From assembly GCA_019914995.1 (NCBI GenBank), contig CM034129.1, positions 496,001 through 560,000 of the forward strand: a stretch of DNA of 64,000 bases, given 5' to 3'. The notes below the pieces were generated by a model. The model was not told the DNA's origin. It saw only the letters and a list, made by a program, of their open reading frames with translations, and searched no databases. A program made the translations under genes and the position numbers. Numbering within the stretch: position 1 is the first letter of the stretch; the number at the start of each line of letters is the position of its first letter. Shown piece by piece: positions 1 through 14,959 of this stretch. The DNA comes from Acanthochlamys bracteata (Eukaryota; Streptophyta; Magnoliopsida; Pandanales; Velloziaceae).

Positions 1-1
1 C

Positions 2-685
2 CTGAGGGACAGGCAGAATAACAAAGATATCAAACCAGAAACCTCCCGTCGATTTGAAGTAGTGCAGTGCTATGGTTTTTGCATCCCAGACAAGCTTGCC
101 GCAGCCCACTACAAGTGATTCCCTGGAGACATAAGCAAGCCTGAATTGCAGGCAGACATAAATAAGGTGTGTGACATCAGCTACAGTTCGGAGCACTGTG
201 ACTGCAGCAGAGAGTTCACCCTCCATGTACAGGCACGGTGACCCATCCCGGCCGACAGAGAGGGAGTAAAAGAACAGAGGGTCGATAGCCAGAGACAGAG
301 CCCGCACCAGCAGCAACGTGCGGTTGCAGTTCTGGACTCTCTTGCTCCGCGGGTCTAGAACCTTGCCGAACAACCATCCTGATGATTTCGAGCATTTGTG
401 TTGCTGTGATGGTAGTGTAAGTAGAGAAGACGATAGAGAAGATCGGATGGGGTTCAGGGATGAGCCAGCACAGGCCTCCCACTCCGGCGAGTTTGCACGA
501 TCGCAGCTTGTTGAGTGGAAGGCTGGCACACCAGGCTGAGTGCATGCATAGCACTCAGCAGCTGGGGATGGCACTGAACCACTTCCAGCTCCAGATTCAT
601 CAGCAACATGATCAACATCAGGTTTTTTCTCGAGATTGAGCAGCACTCTAGCCCATCTGCATGCAGAAAATGCATACACATCCAT
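2..685 (-). CDS. CNGC2: Cyclic nucleotide-gated channel CNGC2-like, exon 1 (copy A, gene continues off the left edge)
   Basis: This is the first coding exon of a plant CNGC2/DND1-type cation channel of the plasma membrane, a family tied to calcium entry and defence signalling. The ATG is at 685-683 with an in-frame TAA two codons upstream. The 228 codons run in one frame to a donor at 2/1, so base 1 is the first intron base. Visible landmarks are ECYACTQPGVPAFHSTSC near residues 50-70, VLDPRSKRVQ before S1, the S1 stretch ending DPLFFYSLSVGR, the S2 region, YVSRESLVVGCGKLVWD, and FWFDIFVILPVPQ at the exon end. These match the N-terminal third of Arabidopsis CNGC2 as remembered. Pore, cyclic-nucleotide and calmodulin-binding parts lie outside the window. 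Bases 1-533 reappear at 27336-27868 with only two substitutions noticed. This copy keeps the conserved Asp of VLDPRSK and a normal N-terminus, so it is the more credible functional copy. Confidence 0.85.
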   Translation of the reverse strand, partial: MDVYAFSACRWARVLLNLEKKPDVDHVADESGAGSGSVPSPAAECYACTQPGVPAFHSTSCDRANSPEWEACAGSSLNPIRSSLSSSLLTLPSQQHKCSKSSGWLFGKVLDPRSKRVQNCNRTLLLVRALSLAIDPLFFYSLSVGRDGSPCLYMEGELSAAVTVLRTVADVTHLIYVCLQFRLAYVSRESLVVGCGKLVWDAKTIALHYFKSTGGFWFDIFVILPVPQ

Positions 686-2690
686 TTGTTATCAGAAAAC
701 AGACATGCAATCCTGGCAAAGAAACTAATATATTTCCCTTAACAAAAGAAAAAAAAGATAAAGAAAATTTTAAGAGATAGGAAATTTGAGTGGGTACTTG
801 CAAACAGTCTTCGAATCAGAGTGAGGAAGTTGAGTGATTGATTATACCTTGGGAGAGAGTAGTGCAGTCTAGAGAAAGAAAACATTTTCTTCCATAGATG
901 AAGGTAACCATGAGCGAGAGATGCAAATTAAAGAGACATTAAAAAGGTGCTTTCTTTGAAGCTGAAAGCTTGCAAAAGCTACAACAATATATTTGTCTAT
1001 AGAGAGCTCGTGTTTGTGTTGTTTTTTTGTTTCATTATCTCTTTTCTTGTATGTGTGGATTCAAAGCTATAAATGACAAAGAGGTTTTATTAGAAAGATT
1101 AGAAAGAGATGTGGCTGTAACTGAGAGAGATCATAGAGGTACCACAGAAGAAAGAATCCAATAAATCAAAATTATAATGCAAAACTCAGTAAAATTACAG
1201 TAATTGCAAAGCTATTAATTCATGTATGAAGAAGAAGAGATATGTAAGTTTCAGTTATTCAGAAGTGAGAAGAAGGTTTATGTCCTGTTTATTTGCAATA
1301 CGACTGAAAAAGACAGCACAGGTTCATATGGACACAGGGAACATGATGAATGAAGCAATGCCTTTCTAGTAAATTTTTGCGTAGAAAGCAAATGAAAGAA
1401 ATTGTTTTTCGTTTTTGCCTTATGCAGACTTCAACGATCATAATGCAGGGCATGTTTGGCGGTGCTTATCACACTTTTCAAAAATTTATTTTAATTTATA
1501 ATTTTTTAATAAATTTTCTACAATCTCTTTAAAAAATTTTAAAATTTAAAAGTACAAATAACTATACTAATATATATATATATATAATGTCTCCGTAGTA
1601 TGACCATCAATATTTTCTTGGTAATATTTGAGAGTATTTTTTAAATTTTTTTATTCTAATTTTTTATTTTACATTTATCAATGAATTTTTTAAAATATTT
1701 TTTATTTCAGAAATTTTTTTTTTCATAATCACTTTTAAATATCTTCTTTAATGTGATACCAAGAAGATGCAATGTGATTGAGATGTAAGCATTTGTACGG
1801 AACAGAGACCTCTATGTCTATTTACCTACCTCTAATCTTCTAAGGCCCCCAAGACTCAAAACCACTGTTTGAAAAATACCAAAACTCTGCATTAAATATG
1901 GCAATGAGATTTAACTTTGAGCAGACATAGTGTTGGTTAAGTTCTTCTATCGCTCTCCCTTCTTCTCAACCTGTCACTCCATATTCAGAGTCGTTACTTT
2001 GGTAGACGTCTCTCTATAGATGTTTCTATACAATATATCAAGGGTTTTCCTTGAAACAGTCGAAATGTGAAAGTATACTATTGTTATAAACAGATGAACT
2101 TATATGTCCATATTTATAAAGGAGCTAATCATATTCATAGAAAGGAACTGACTAGCTAAGTCTTCAAGATTACAACTATATGACACTACTGATATACATC
2201 ACGATAAGTGTAACAGTGTAAAACTTCAGCATCGATCTCTTTGTGAATATCAGATCAGAATGAAAACAGAAGAAGAAAACAAGGGCATCTGCATCTATCA
2301 AATATATTGTCAATTTGTTCTATTTGGTGAAGGAATTCCATATTTCTTTGTCTGTTACTATATACTTGATGTACTCCTCAACTCCATTTCTTCGTTCTCA
2401 TCTTGAGCTTTCAGATATGGAGACTCTTGTTTCTGGCAAATTAAAGACATTTGCGTCTTTTTATTGAATTCATTTTCAATTGTGGTCCTATATATTCAAG
2501 TATGTACAGATTTCCGTACACTCTACCTTAATGCTATTGAACAGGAAAATTGATCTTCTCTTGTTTAATCTGCAAGTGGCCTTGGCATGATTGAGGCCTG
2601 AGTTGTTGTCTAAGGTTAAGATCAGTAGGTGCTATTGGCTTCGTGAATGCATCAAAGACAACACAAATTTTTAGCCCTCTACGTTACTTC
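686..2690. other. Upstream/intergenic region of CNGC2 copy A, no gene seen
   Basis: This is AT-rich DNA upstream of the CNGC2-like gene. The first few hundred bases probably hold its promoter and leader, but I could not fix a TATA box. A (TA)n run lies near 1570-1587. Long A/T tracts at 1490-1740 resemble the decayed MITE-like elements seen elsewhere in the window. The short open frames here have no protein-like character. Confidence 0.5.
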
Positions 2691-2694
2691 GGCG

Positions 2695-2940
2695 TGACTG
2701 GATGAGCTTTTGAAAATTATTTTTATTGAACGAAAAATATTTTTATTCAATTTCGATAAACGAATTATATTATTTTGATTAAAAAAATATTATAAAAAAA
2801 ATTTTACTACATAGATTTTTTTATATTTTTTAAAATTTTAAATAAATTCTATATAATATTATAAAAAATTTATTAAAAAATATAATTAAAAAATTAAAAA
2901 AATATTTTTGAAAAAGACTTAGCCAAATGCTAGGCCCCAG
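2695..2940. repeat. AT-rich MITE-like element
   Basis: A roughly 245-bp stretch of long A/T tracts begins near TGGATGAGCTTTTGAAAATT and ends near AGACTTAGCCAAATGCTAGG. It belongs to the same loose type as copies near 4862, 5700, 38536, 39614, 50937, 53035 and 61335: an AT core flanked by imperfect GTTTGG / CCAAACGC-like ends. No coding capacity. The transposon superfamily is not determined. Confidence 0.4.
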
Positions 2941-5900
2941 AAAGTTGCTTGTGTCCTTGAAAAACTACAGCGATGTAATCTCTTTGAAAAGAGTTTGCTT
3001 CTAGTTAAAAGATCATCTTATCAGATCTCACATTTTTATATCCAAATCTTTCATGATGCTAGCTTGCCTCTTTCTCACTTTGGAGATAGGAATAGCTAGA
3101 ACTCTTTGCATGGATGCTACCGGTCTGATCAGTCTTTACTACAAATTTTAGGAACTAATAATTCAGATGCAGGGTATTCTTATGCTTACCATTAAAAGTC
3201 ATTCTTACATAAACAGATTACACTACTTAAGATACAAATTGCTTGCCTTTGTGAGACAGGTAAGAGAAGAAATTCAACAATAAACTACCAAAAGCACAAT
3301 TCAAAATCTTCTCCTTTTATTTGTGACGGACTTAAAGTTTTTTCTAAAACCAATTTGCAATTAAAAAAGTGAGTCAAAATCTCTATATATATCATCTTAG
3401 AATCATTAATAAATAATATTGAACAAAATTTTTTAATACCTACTTTCCAGCGGTTTTTTTCTCTTTTGAATTAAACTGATGCGGGTTATTTACTCTGTAA
3501 TAAATTTAGATAAAAAATAAAACGGATTACCTATCTTGAAAATAAAATATACTATTTATTTTAAAATATAGTGGACAACTGTTTTTGAATAAAACGAACT
3601 ATTTGTCCTAAAATAAAACGGACTATTTGCTCTAAATAAAGTAGACTATCAAAGCGCTGAATAATACGGATAATAAAATTAAATTTAATCCACATTAACA
3701 TTATGGATCGATTCGACTTACTTCGCTCTGATATTATGTGACGAATTTCAAATTTCTTCAAAATTAATTGTCAATAAAAAAAATGAGCTCAAATATTTAT
3801 TAATATCAACTCAAAATTATTGATTTTTCGTAATGTGGAACTAAAATTTTTTTTTTAACACTTATAATTGCAATGCTTCAGGAGATTAGGTATATGGCTT
3901 GTTCTGATAGAGAAATGTCATTGCTATGCATTGGACAGCATGTGGTTGAACATACAAAGCAATGCTAGAGCAGGACAAGCAATGCATTTCGATAGCTAGC
4001 GTTCTTTTACTGTTTCATTCCATGTACTCTTTTACACTTGGCAGTAAAACTTTGATGCCTAGCACACATGTCATAAAATTCACTAAAGATACCATTTTTA
4101 TTATGACTGTGAGAAATCATACTTGGGTTCATCGTGATTTAAAAGACATTTCCAGTAGTTAGATAGTGTGGGAAATTATACAATGAGGCATAATTTAAAG
4201 AGCACTTCTGCTTTTGTTTGGGGAAAAGAATAACAGAACAAAGAGAAAGGTAGGATGTTCTTACCTGTCAAAAAAATGGAATTTTTTTTAAAACTTTCAT
4301 TATGATTGGTGGTGTAAGCTTAATAAGATATGTTGAGCAACAGAAGCCTATGAGAACCCACCTGACTCTTTGTATCATTCGGAGTCCTTTACAGAAAAGA
4401 ACATGAGGTAGAGAAAAATAAAACACTTACCTATATAGCGTGTGTTTACTTTAAAATAAACTCATTTTTTTAAAAGACACGCGGGTAGAATAGGATCGCG
4501 GCAGGGAAGAGAAGAGCAAAGCGGGATCGCGGCAGGGAGAAGAAGAGCAGAGCGGAGGGAGCGAGAGAGAAATGAGTGAACGAATGGTCCAGCGTAAGAG
4601 AAGGATGAGGTACGAGAAAAATAGTAGCGTAATTTTGTGAATTTATTAGGAAGCGAATCGTCTTTCCAGGTTATCGAGAAAACAAGCCCCGCGCTGCGTT
4701 TTGGGAAAGCCATCGATTCGATGCTTTTCTTTTTACAGCGAAAAAGCAGCTTTAAATGATAATAAGAGGCATTGTCAAACATATATTTTACTGTTAACTA
4801 TTTTTTTTACTAAAAGCTGAGAAACAACGTTCTCAAACATCGCCTATGTCGCTGGAAGCTTATAGGGAATATTTGAAGTGCCTATAATGATAATAAAATT
4901 TTTTAAAAATTTTAAAAATAAGTTTATGTTTTATTTAAATAAATATAAATATAAATTGTAAGATTTATAATTTTTTATATTTTTAAATTTAAAAAAAATT
5001 ATAAAATGTTGTATAAAAATTTTATTAAAAATATGAGAGCTTTTTTGAAAAAAGTACTTTAATAAGCTAAGCCGAAGGTCCCCTTAGACATTTAATTCAA
5101 GGGGACTGATTAGATTCCATATCCGGTTTTGTGTTCTGATTACATATTGCTAAAACTTATTTCTCAACAAGAAGAGAAGGACAACTTATCATCAGAACAA
5201 ATTCACCAGTAATCCTAATACTACGCTTTAATATGAACATTTTATCAATCCATATGATAACAAAATTTCTGCACTACGAATCCTAAAATTGGTAAGGACT
5301 TGCAAAAGGTCCAGAAGCAGTTCTGGAATAGATGGACCAAGCAGATTGCTGCTTGCAAATGGACCTAAGCATTTGAGGTCATCGGTTTCCCTTGGTGCAC
5401 TATGAACTGAGAAGCTCTACCATTATTTATTCTCTTTTTTTAAAGACTCAAGAGCAACTATAAGCACCAGTTTGTCAAATTTAAGACATCAATTGTTGGA
5501 GCTAGTGTCTGCACTCATATATTCATAACAGTTTACCTGGATTATTTGCAACTTTTTCATCTGTGCTGTTCCCGGACCTGTAATCCATCTCCATCTGTAA
5601 TCAGAACCAATTAATAATAACATTAATTGCTTACCTAAAATAATATCCCTGGAGCTAAAAGTTGTTAGATAATTCCATTCCTAAAATAGTAGAGAACATC
5701 TAGATAATATCCCTGGATCGTAAGTATTTATGAAATAATTTTTTTTTTAAACAAACAATATATTAAAAATATTATAAAAAAGAATTTATTTTTTTATCTC
5801 AAAATAATAATAACAATAAAAATAATAAAATCTTACTATATATATATATATTTTAAATAAATATTATAAAATACTGTAGAAGGTTTGTTGAAAAATATGA

Positions 5901-7107
5901 ATGGAAAGTAGTTGAAAAGCAAAACTAAGTGTCCCCTGCAAGCTCTAATCCAGAAAACACACTCTCCTGAATCAGCAAATAATGGTGAAGGATCAACATA
6001 TACCACAAAACCCAATTTTGAGCCTCATTTGCTAAAAACAATTTTTAAATGTGGAAACTAAGACCCGAAATCTAATGCCATATCTATATGGTGTGAAGTA
6101 ACTTGCAATTGTTTGTTCCCCCAAAACATAAATATAAAAAATGGCACAGTTGCTTGCATGATATTCAAGAGAACAATCTTCATTACATCAGATTTTCACT
6201 GTTACTAACCTTGCCTGGGACCATGCATGATGAATTTTCATGGCCATGGACTTCTCTGACTTCAGACTCGGTATAAGAAATGGAAGCTGGTACAGTTTTG
6301 AGAGAGAAGCAATAGAATGCTCCCAGTATCATTATTCCACCATCTCTTTTTGTCCTCTGCTGCAGTTACCATATCTTGAAGAAGAGGCATTCAAAAGTCA
6401 TGATCATATTCAGAATATACTTAAACATTAGCTAATAGTTGCAAAGTAAATCAACTCACTTAAACAAATAAACAAAATCTAAGTAGGAAAAACGTGTTAT
6501 ATGGTGAAACTTCTTTTTTGTTTTCCTGGCAATTGCCTAAATTTGCTCCAAGTTAATGAATAAGAATGGATGCAGTTGCACAACTTTAAAAGTAAGCTAC
6601 TTGATCTCTAATCAGCGTGACCCTAGTCCACTTAACTACCCGTATTGTCTGTTTCAGAAAATTAATTATCTGTTGCTTGAAGTCTATAGCTAAGAGTTAA
6701 TATAAAACATATGCAGGCAATATTTAGACAAAGCCATCTGTGAGCTTGCTGTGGAGTAGAAGTTCCCAGGTATTAAAGTTTTGTTGCTGACAAGATTGAA
6801 GAGTACGGGTAATTAACAAGTCGAGATTCCTTAAGAACAAACCTGAGCACCTCAAATATCTTATTGTTGTCGTTTATCTAACTAATCATAAGCAATTAAC
6901 TTGGAATTCTTCCAACCCATAAACCAAATAATGCATCTCATTACTCAACAGTCTTACTATTTATATATGCGTTTGTATGTCTCCTATCTCCATGAGTAGT
7001 ATTAGGAGGTCCTTTGAAGGTTTTTCCTATCCCTATAATTCAACAACAAAGCCATATTACTTTGTTTTATAGCAAAATCAGAAGCATCATTTGCACGACG
7101 TTCTCTC
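2941..7107. other. Intergenic DNA between CNGC2 copy A and the FMO gene
   Basis: I see no convincing gene. Contents include further AT-rich MITE-like stretches at about 4862-5095 and 5700-5935, a GC-richer island at 4485-4760, and a direct 31-bp duplication at about 4495-4556. The last few hundred bases before 7108 should contain the FMO promoter and leader. Confidence 0.5.
4495..4556. repeat. Two-copy tandem repeat of about 31 bp
   Basis: GATCGCGGCAGGGA followed by a purine-rich stretch and ending GCGG occurs twice in succession. The copies differ at a few positions. It sits in a GC-rich, purine-biased island inside otherwise AT-rich intergenic DNA. The minus-strand open frame through it is low in complexity and is not claimed as a gene. 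Confidence 0.6.
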
Positions 7108-9431
7108 ATGGGTGTCGAGAAACCTCAATCTAAGCATGTTTGTGTCATTGGAGCAGGGCCATCAGGTCTAGTCTCAGCGAGGGAGCTAAGGAAGGAAGGT
7201 CATTCAGTGGTGGTCATGGAGCAAAACGAAGACGTTGGAGGGCAATGGCTCTATGACCCCAGTGTAGAGTGTGAGGATCCTTTAGGTAGGATCATTCCCT
7301 TGAGAGTTCACAGCAGCGTCTATTCCTCCCTCAGACTGACTTCTCCAAGAGAGATCATGGGCTTCACAGATTTCCCATTCGTTGCAAAGAAAGGAAGGGA
7401 CATGAGAAGATTTCCTGGCCACAGGGAGTTATTGTACTATCTCAGGGACTTCTGTCAGTGTTTTGGTTTAAGGGAGTTGATCAGGTTCAATACAACAGTG
7501 GAACATGTGGGCATGGCAGGGATCTTCCAAGACCAAAATATCAAATGGGTGGTCAGGTCAAGGGAGAAGCAAGCTAATGAAGGCTCTGAGGAGATCTTTG
7601 ATGCAGTAATTGTGGCCACTGGACATTACTCTCAGCCCCGGCTTCCTAACATCAGAGGTAAGAGTATAACTATTCTTGCACAATAGAAAGGACATAGATA
7701 GTATTGCTGAATATGATCTACATCTGATGCATATAAAATGCTATGCCTTAGCTTATTGCCTTAAACTTTACATATGGAAGAATTGGGATTAAACAGTATG
7801 CGCGTAACTTAAAATTTAATTCTAATGATTCTTGACTCTGGCCATGAAGGAATGGATGAATGGAAAAGGAGACAAATACACAGCCATGTATACAGAGTCC
7901 CTGAGCCCTTCAGAAATGAGGTACAGACAAAACCACTGACTAAGTTCTATTGGTCACAGTTAGTCATCCTTGTGTATGTAAATAAAAAAGGAAAGGCCGA
8001 AACCAAAAGTACATTAAAATGCAGTAAGATAAGTTCATTGCTTTGCAATCCTGGATTTTGACACAAGATACTGAAGGTCCTAAAATCTGTTATCTATCCT
8101 GGACTCCATGTAGGTTGTTGTGGTTGTTGGAAACTCATTAAGTGGGCAAGACATATCAATGGAGCTTGCAGACGTGGCCAAGGAGGTCCATATAAGTGCT
8201 AAAACCCTTGAGATCTCTGAGGGCTTGTCTAAAGTTATCGCGAAACATCCCAATCTATGCTTACATCTCCAGGTACTTGTAAATCTTTGTTGCTAAAGTT
8301 AACTACTCTGCGCAAGCTATTATCGAATTGATGTATATACATGCAGATAGAACAACTCAGTGAAGATGGCAGAGTTATGTTTTTTGATGGAACTTCAGTA
8401 ATTGCTGATACAATCATTTATTGTACAGGGTAAGTTCCGTTATGTTGACGAATACTAACGTACAACATGATGTAATCAAGCAGACATGCTGTTAATAGTG
8501 ATAGATTAGCTCTGTAAAATAAGAAGACAGACCTAAAATGAGCACTAACAAGTTTGTGTTTTTGCTTTGAAGGTATTCCTATTCATTTCCTTTTCTTGAC
8601 TCTAAAGGAATTGTGACTATTGAAGATGATAGAGTGGGACCTTTGTATGAGCATACATTTCCCCCCTCAGTAGCACCATCTCTCAGTTTTGTTGGGATCC
8701 CTAGAAAGGTCTGCTTACTTTCTATCTAGTGAATTCAGTAAAGTGATCAACAAATCATTATTTTGTAAGTAAGAATTACTTCTACAGGCACATAGGTATA
8801 GAAGTAGTAATACATAGAACATAATCATAGAGTTCAGCTATAATTAAATTAACCAAGAAGTATCATGCATTCAACAGGAGTCCTATTTGTATTGCTATTA
8901 TAAACATGAAAGCAGCAACATTTCCTTTACCATTTTCCAAATTAGTTGGTAAACTTCCAATTCCTATAACATTGCAGCTCATCGGATTTCCCTTCTTCGA
9001 ATCACAAGCAAAGTGGATAGCTCAGGTGCTATCAGGCAAGAGGATGTTGCCATCCTGGGATGAGATGATGAGGTCTATCATGGAATTCTACCAATCGAGA
9101 GACGTGGTAGGAATACCAAAGCACAACACACATGATATTGCTAACTTTGAGGTATTCATTCATACACACAACCTATTCTAGAAAAGTATGGTTTACCAAA
9201 AACTAATACCACAGCAACTATGCATCGTTGCAGTACTGTGATAACTATGCGGATCATTGTGGTTTCCCACACCTAGAAGAGTGGAGGAAGAAACTCTGCC
9301 TTTCAGCTTTGAGAAATTCCACTGCTGATTTAGAGAACTACAGAGATAAGTGCGACGACGAAGAGCTTCTGCATATGGCTTACCAGAGTCCTCACTTTGC
9401 ACTGTTAAATCCAGAAGCCATGATTCCTTAA
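7108..9431 (+). CDS. Flavin-containing monooxygenase, FMO GS-OX-like, intact seven exons
   Basis: FAD- and NADPH-dependent monooxygenase that S-oxygenates small substrates. Family members in Brassicaceae act on methylthioalkyl glucosinolates; outside that family the substrate is unknown. Exons: 7108-7657, 7850-7920, 8114-8272, 8347-8429, 8573-8708, 8978-9151, 9234-9431. All junctions fit GT-AG and phase is kept, giving 456 aa, the usual length for this group. The FAD Rossmann motif GAGPSG is at residues 15-20. The FMO hallmark region FPGHRELLYYL is in exon 1. The NADPH motif GNSLSG lies near residues 213-218, and CTGYSYSFPF near residues 286-295 matches the conserved ATGY region. The tail contains LEEWRKKLCLSALRN, typical of the family. 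No signal peptide is seen, so cytosolic action is likely. There is no frameshift, and a single copy in the window. Confidence 0.9.
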
Positions 9432-10333
9432 ATCAAAACTATCCGTTATGATCGATTGATTAGTCCATTTGTTTGTATTCTCGAAATGACAAAGCAAACA
9501 AAGATGCTTCACTTATCTATTTACAAATACAATTTATACTTCTAAAATAGTTCAATATTTTGATTAAAAAGTGAATCGTAGCAACTATCTTCTTTATTGG
9601 TTTCTTTATTGTGTTTCCTGTGGAGCATATCAACAAACACATGGCATGATGGTTTCAACATAAATAAAAGTATGATATATTTCTAATGTTCTAAACGTAT
9701 TGCATCCTATGAATGATCAATCGAAGTAATAATTGAGATAAACACAATCAAATAAAAATTGACTTATATTTTGCAGAGAAAAATGGACTAACGAATATGA
9801 ACATTGTAAATTTGCTAAAATCCTTGTTATGAATACTAACATCAACCCTTCTCTTCATCATTTAAGACATTGTCTTTTCGTTACCCCTTCTTTTTCTGAG
9901 AGCATTTTCAATCAGTGCTCTTCTTTTCTAATCTTCTTCTGAGTTTTTAACAAAATCATCAAGACTTTCAATTGTAGATAAACAATCATTACTAAAGATA
10001 AGTCGATTTTTGACTCTGAAGGTAGTTATTCGTTTATACGAATGCTACTTAGTTGAATACTTGTGTTTTTTGGGGTAGTAGTAGATGCAAAAGAATTAGG
10101 CCATTTGGAACGAAGTAACAGTTCATTAACTGGGCCTCCATTAAAAGTCCAATAGTTTTTAATCATCTATTTCTTAACTGTATTCCTCTGACCGCCCTCT
10201 CGAAAGTTTAAAAAGTGAAGTAAAACAACAAAAAAAACTTTCTTGTTAATCCAAACACTTCACCGTTTGATTTTTCGCTCTTATTTCTCACCAAAATCCA
10301 AAATAAAGGAAAACAATTCGTAGAAATCAATTC
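9432..10333. other. Intergenic DNA between FMO and the + strand ADSL copy
   Basis: AT-rich sequence. The first part is presumably the FMO 3' untranslated region and terminator. The last 150 bases precede the ADSL-copy start codon at 10334. No further gene seen. Confidence 0.5.
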
Positions 10334-12680
<2,347 letters not shown>

Positions 12681-13435
12681 TGTTAAAAATCTAATTTTGA
12701 AATATTTTAATCCATCTGTTGGAAGGATTGGTTTTTAGACTTTCAGTTAGAGCGTGTTTCGAATGGGCGTAAATAAATTTCACAAAAATAAAAAATATAA
12801 AATAAAATTTTTAAAATATATTCAAAATAAAATTTAATTGTATATTTTAATTATTTGTTAAGTTGAGTTAAAAATAGAGTAATTTTTATATTTTAATTTT
12901 ATCTAAATCTCTTATATAATGGTGAGGAAGTAAAATTCTGAATTTTTTATAACACAATAAAAAAATGTGAATTAATTGAAACTTTAATTCTGGCAAAAGA
13001 AATTACAATTGCGGACATCTGAAACGATCACTTAGATTCCAAAAATGACCACCATCTCAAATACAAACAAACCAAATACGAAAAAGGAAAAGGAAAACCA
13101 CAAACAAAACAGTTAGAGGACAGCTTCTCATCTTTACAGAAGTAAAACAAATCAAACCAAAATCACAATTTTCTATCTTGTTTCTTCTTTGACCAAAGAG
13201 CCCCTATAATAAACAAACAACAAAAAATCCAACGGTCAACAATACATATTTCAAACCAAAACAAAATCTCCAGAAAAAAAAGAAAGAAATTTTAAGTCAT
13301 TTTAAAATACCATAATTACCTCTTTCTCACTAAATCACAATCGTCTAAACACTCTAAAACACTCCGTCCAACGGTCTACAATCCAGATCGCAAACCAAAC
13401 CAATTTTTAAAAATAAACAATAAACTTTCTAGCAA
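12681..13435. other. Intergenic DNA downstream of the phytocyanin-like gene
   Basis: Contains GAGCGTGTTTCGAATGGGCG near 12755, which resembles the terminal repeat of the MITE pair at 37978 and 39933 and may be a decayed relative. It also contains the presumed 3' untranslated region of the minus-strand phytocyanin-like gene. No gene seen. Confidence 0.45.
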
Positions 13436-14353
13436 TCACCAGAGAAGAAACACAACGGCTGCAAAGGCGGCGGAGAATACGCGGAGCAAAGTGGAGGCAG
13501 CAACGACAGTAGCGGAGTTGTGGTGAGAAGATGGCGGTGGTGACGGAGGAGGAAGCGGTTCAGCTTTGATGGCGACCTTCATTCCATTGTAGCAGTAGCC
13601 GAAGCTGCAGATGAAGTAGTAAGTCTTTGTATGGTTGAGCTCAAATGCGTAGCTTCGGCCTTTGCTGTAGTTCGAGATCGGATGCGATGCGTCGCATTTG
13701 TTGTACGCAGCTTCGTCTACCTGGATCACGTCCGCCATTCCCGACTGGTAGTAGAACACTGAACAAACAATGTCCAAATTAGAAATTTAAGTTTGACACT
13801 TATTAAACTGTTAACTGATCTCAGAAAAACCAGAACTGGTTTGCAGTGATTCCAACAGTTAGTGAAATGGCTATCAATGCTAAAAACTAAAATTTAACAT
13901 GAAATTTACAGCGAAATCCTCTCAAATCTAAAAATCCCACGGTTGAATACAGTATAATTCATACTCTTTTGTAGAAAACCTGTGATTACTGCAGTAAACC
14001 TGATCAATCTAGAAATTAATTGCAACATTTTTAAAAAAAAATTAACCAAATGCATTTAATGTCTCTCTTTATTGAAGAATAATATTCAAATTTCCTCAAA
14101 AATCAAAGTTAGAGGCACCAGTAACTCATAACATTTCTCACAGATCTGGAGCCAGAAGAAGAAGAAGAGAGAACAAACCTAGCCAGTCGCCGACATGGAA
14201 CGGTTTGTGCTTGTTAACCCAAACAGTGTAATTAACACCAGGATTCCACCCCTTCTCATCACCTACGGTGAACTTGTCCGCCGACACCACCGCCACAGCA
14301 GCGTAGAGCAGAATCATGGAGGCGAACAAGCGGGCAATCAGCGGCGTAGCCAT
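13436..14353 (-). CDS. Early nodulin-like / phytocyanin-domain protein, GPI-anchored, copper ligands lost
   Basis: A cell-surface protein of the plant blue-copper (phytocyanin) family. Two exons, 14179-14353 and 13436-13758, splice to give 165 aa; the intron position after GDWL is typical of the family. Residues 1-25 form a signal peptide. The plastocyanin-like domain starts DKFTVGDEKGWNPG and ends GYCYNGMKVAIKAE. It is followed by a Pro/Ser-rich linker (PLPPPSPPPSS) and a hydrophobic C-terminal tail expected to be replaced by a GPI anchor. The two structural cysteines (YNKC, YYFIC) are present. The first copper His region reads SGMADVIQV and the second reads FGYC where copper-binding members have GHC, so type-1 copper binding is unlikely. 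It resembles the ENODL or lamin-like subgroup. The gene lies alone in the loop of the ADSL inverted repeat. Confidence 0.85.
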
Positions 14354-14959
14354 CTCCGGCGATCTATTTCTCTCTGCCTAGAATTTGTGTCTAGAGAAGC
14401 GTGCGAAGTAATATGAGCGAATGAGAGAACCAGGGATTTGAGGGGACAGGTCACGTGGGGTAAGCACGGTGTTTACTTATAGTAGGAAACAAATTCAAGG
14501 GTACCGCCGCATGTAATCATTATTCGCTTTAATTACGCAACGTGCCACTGTTTTGCCAGCAATAGCATTGTTGTTACTTATTCAGCTTTTCGCAGAAACA
14601 TTCCAATATAATATAGTTTCTCAGTACCAGATCCAGAAGTTTAAAATTAAGTCATCAGAAAAACTGTAAAGGACGCAAATGTGTTAAATTTTATACAAGT
14701 GAGAATATCATACAAACGTTTATTACTTCTTACAAAGCTGTATTCATTGGGCCTGATGGAACTCAATTAGCCCACCAAACAATGACTAGGCCGACCATGT
14801 TATAATCACAATCAGGCCCATGTACCATGCTGTCTCCAAGAAACAACACGAGCCTTTCCTGACACGAGTGCTTCCGTTCTGCTCTCTACTCTCCACCGAC
14901 ATTTAAAGCTCACAGTAACACGACTGACCACACAATAGTGTCAAAAGGGAGCAGAATAC
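14354..14959. other. Upstream region of the phytocyanin-like gene
   Basis: Holds the presumed promoter and leader of the minus-strand phytocyanin-like gene. I see no other gene before the exon fragment that ends at 14960. Confidence 0.5.

Noticed and set aside
216-554. 112-codon minus open frame at the left edge
   Set aside because: It is a shifted frame over CNGC2 exon 1; the family sequence reads in another frame from the ATG at 685.
4462-4782. 106-codon minus open frame in a GC-rich island
   Set aside because: Low-complexity over the tandem repeat, no splice partner, no recognised motif.
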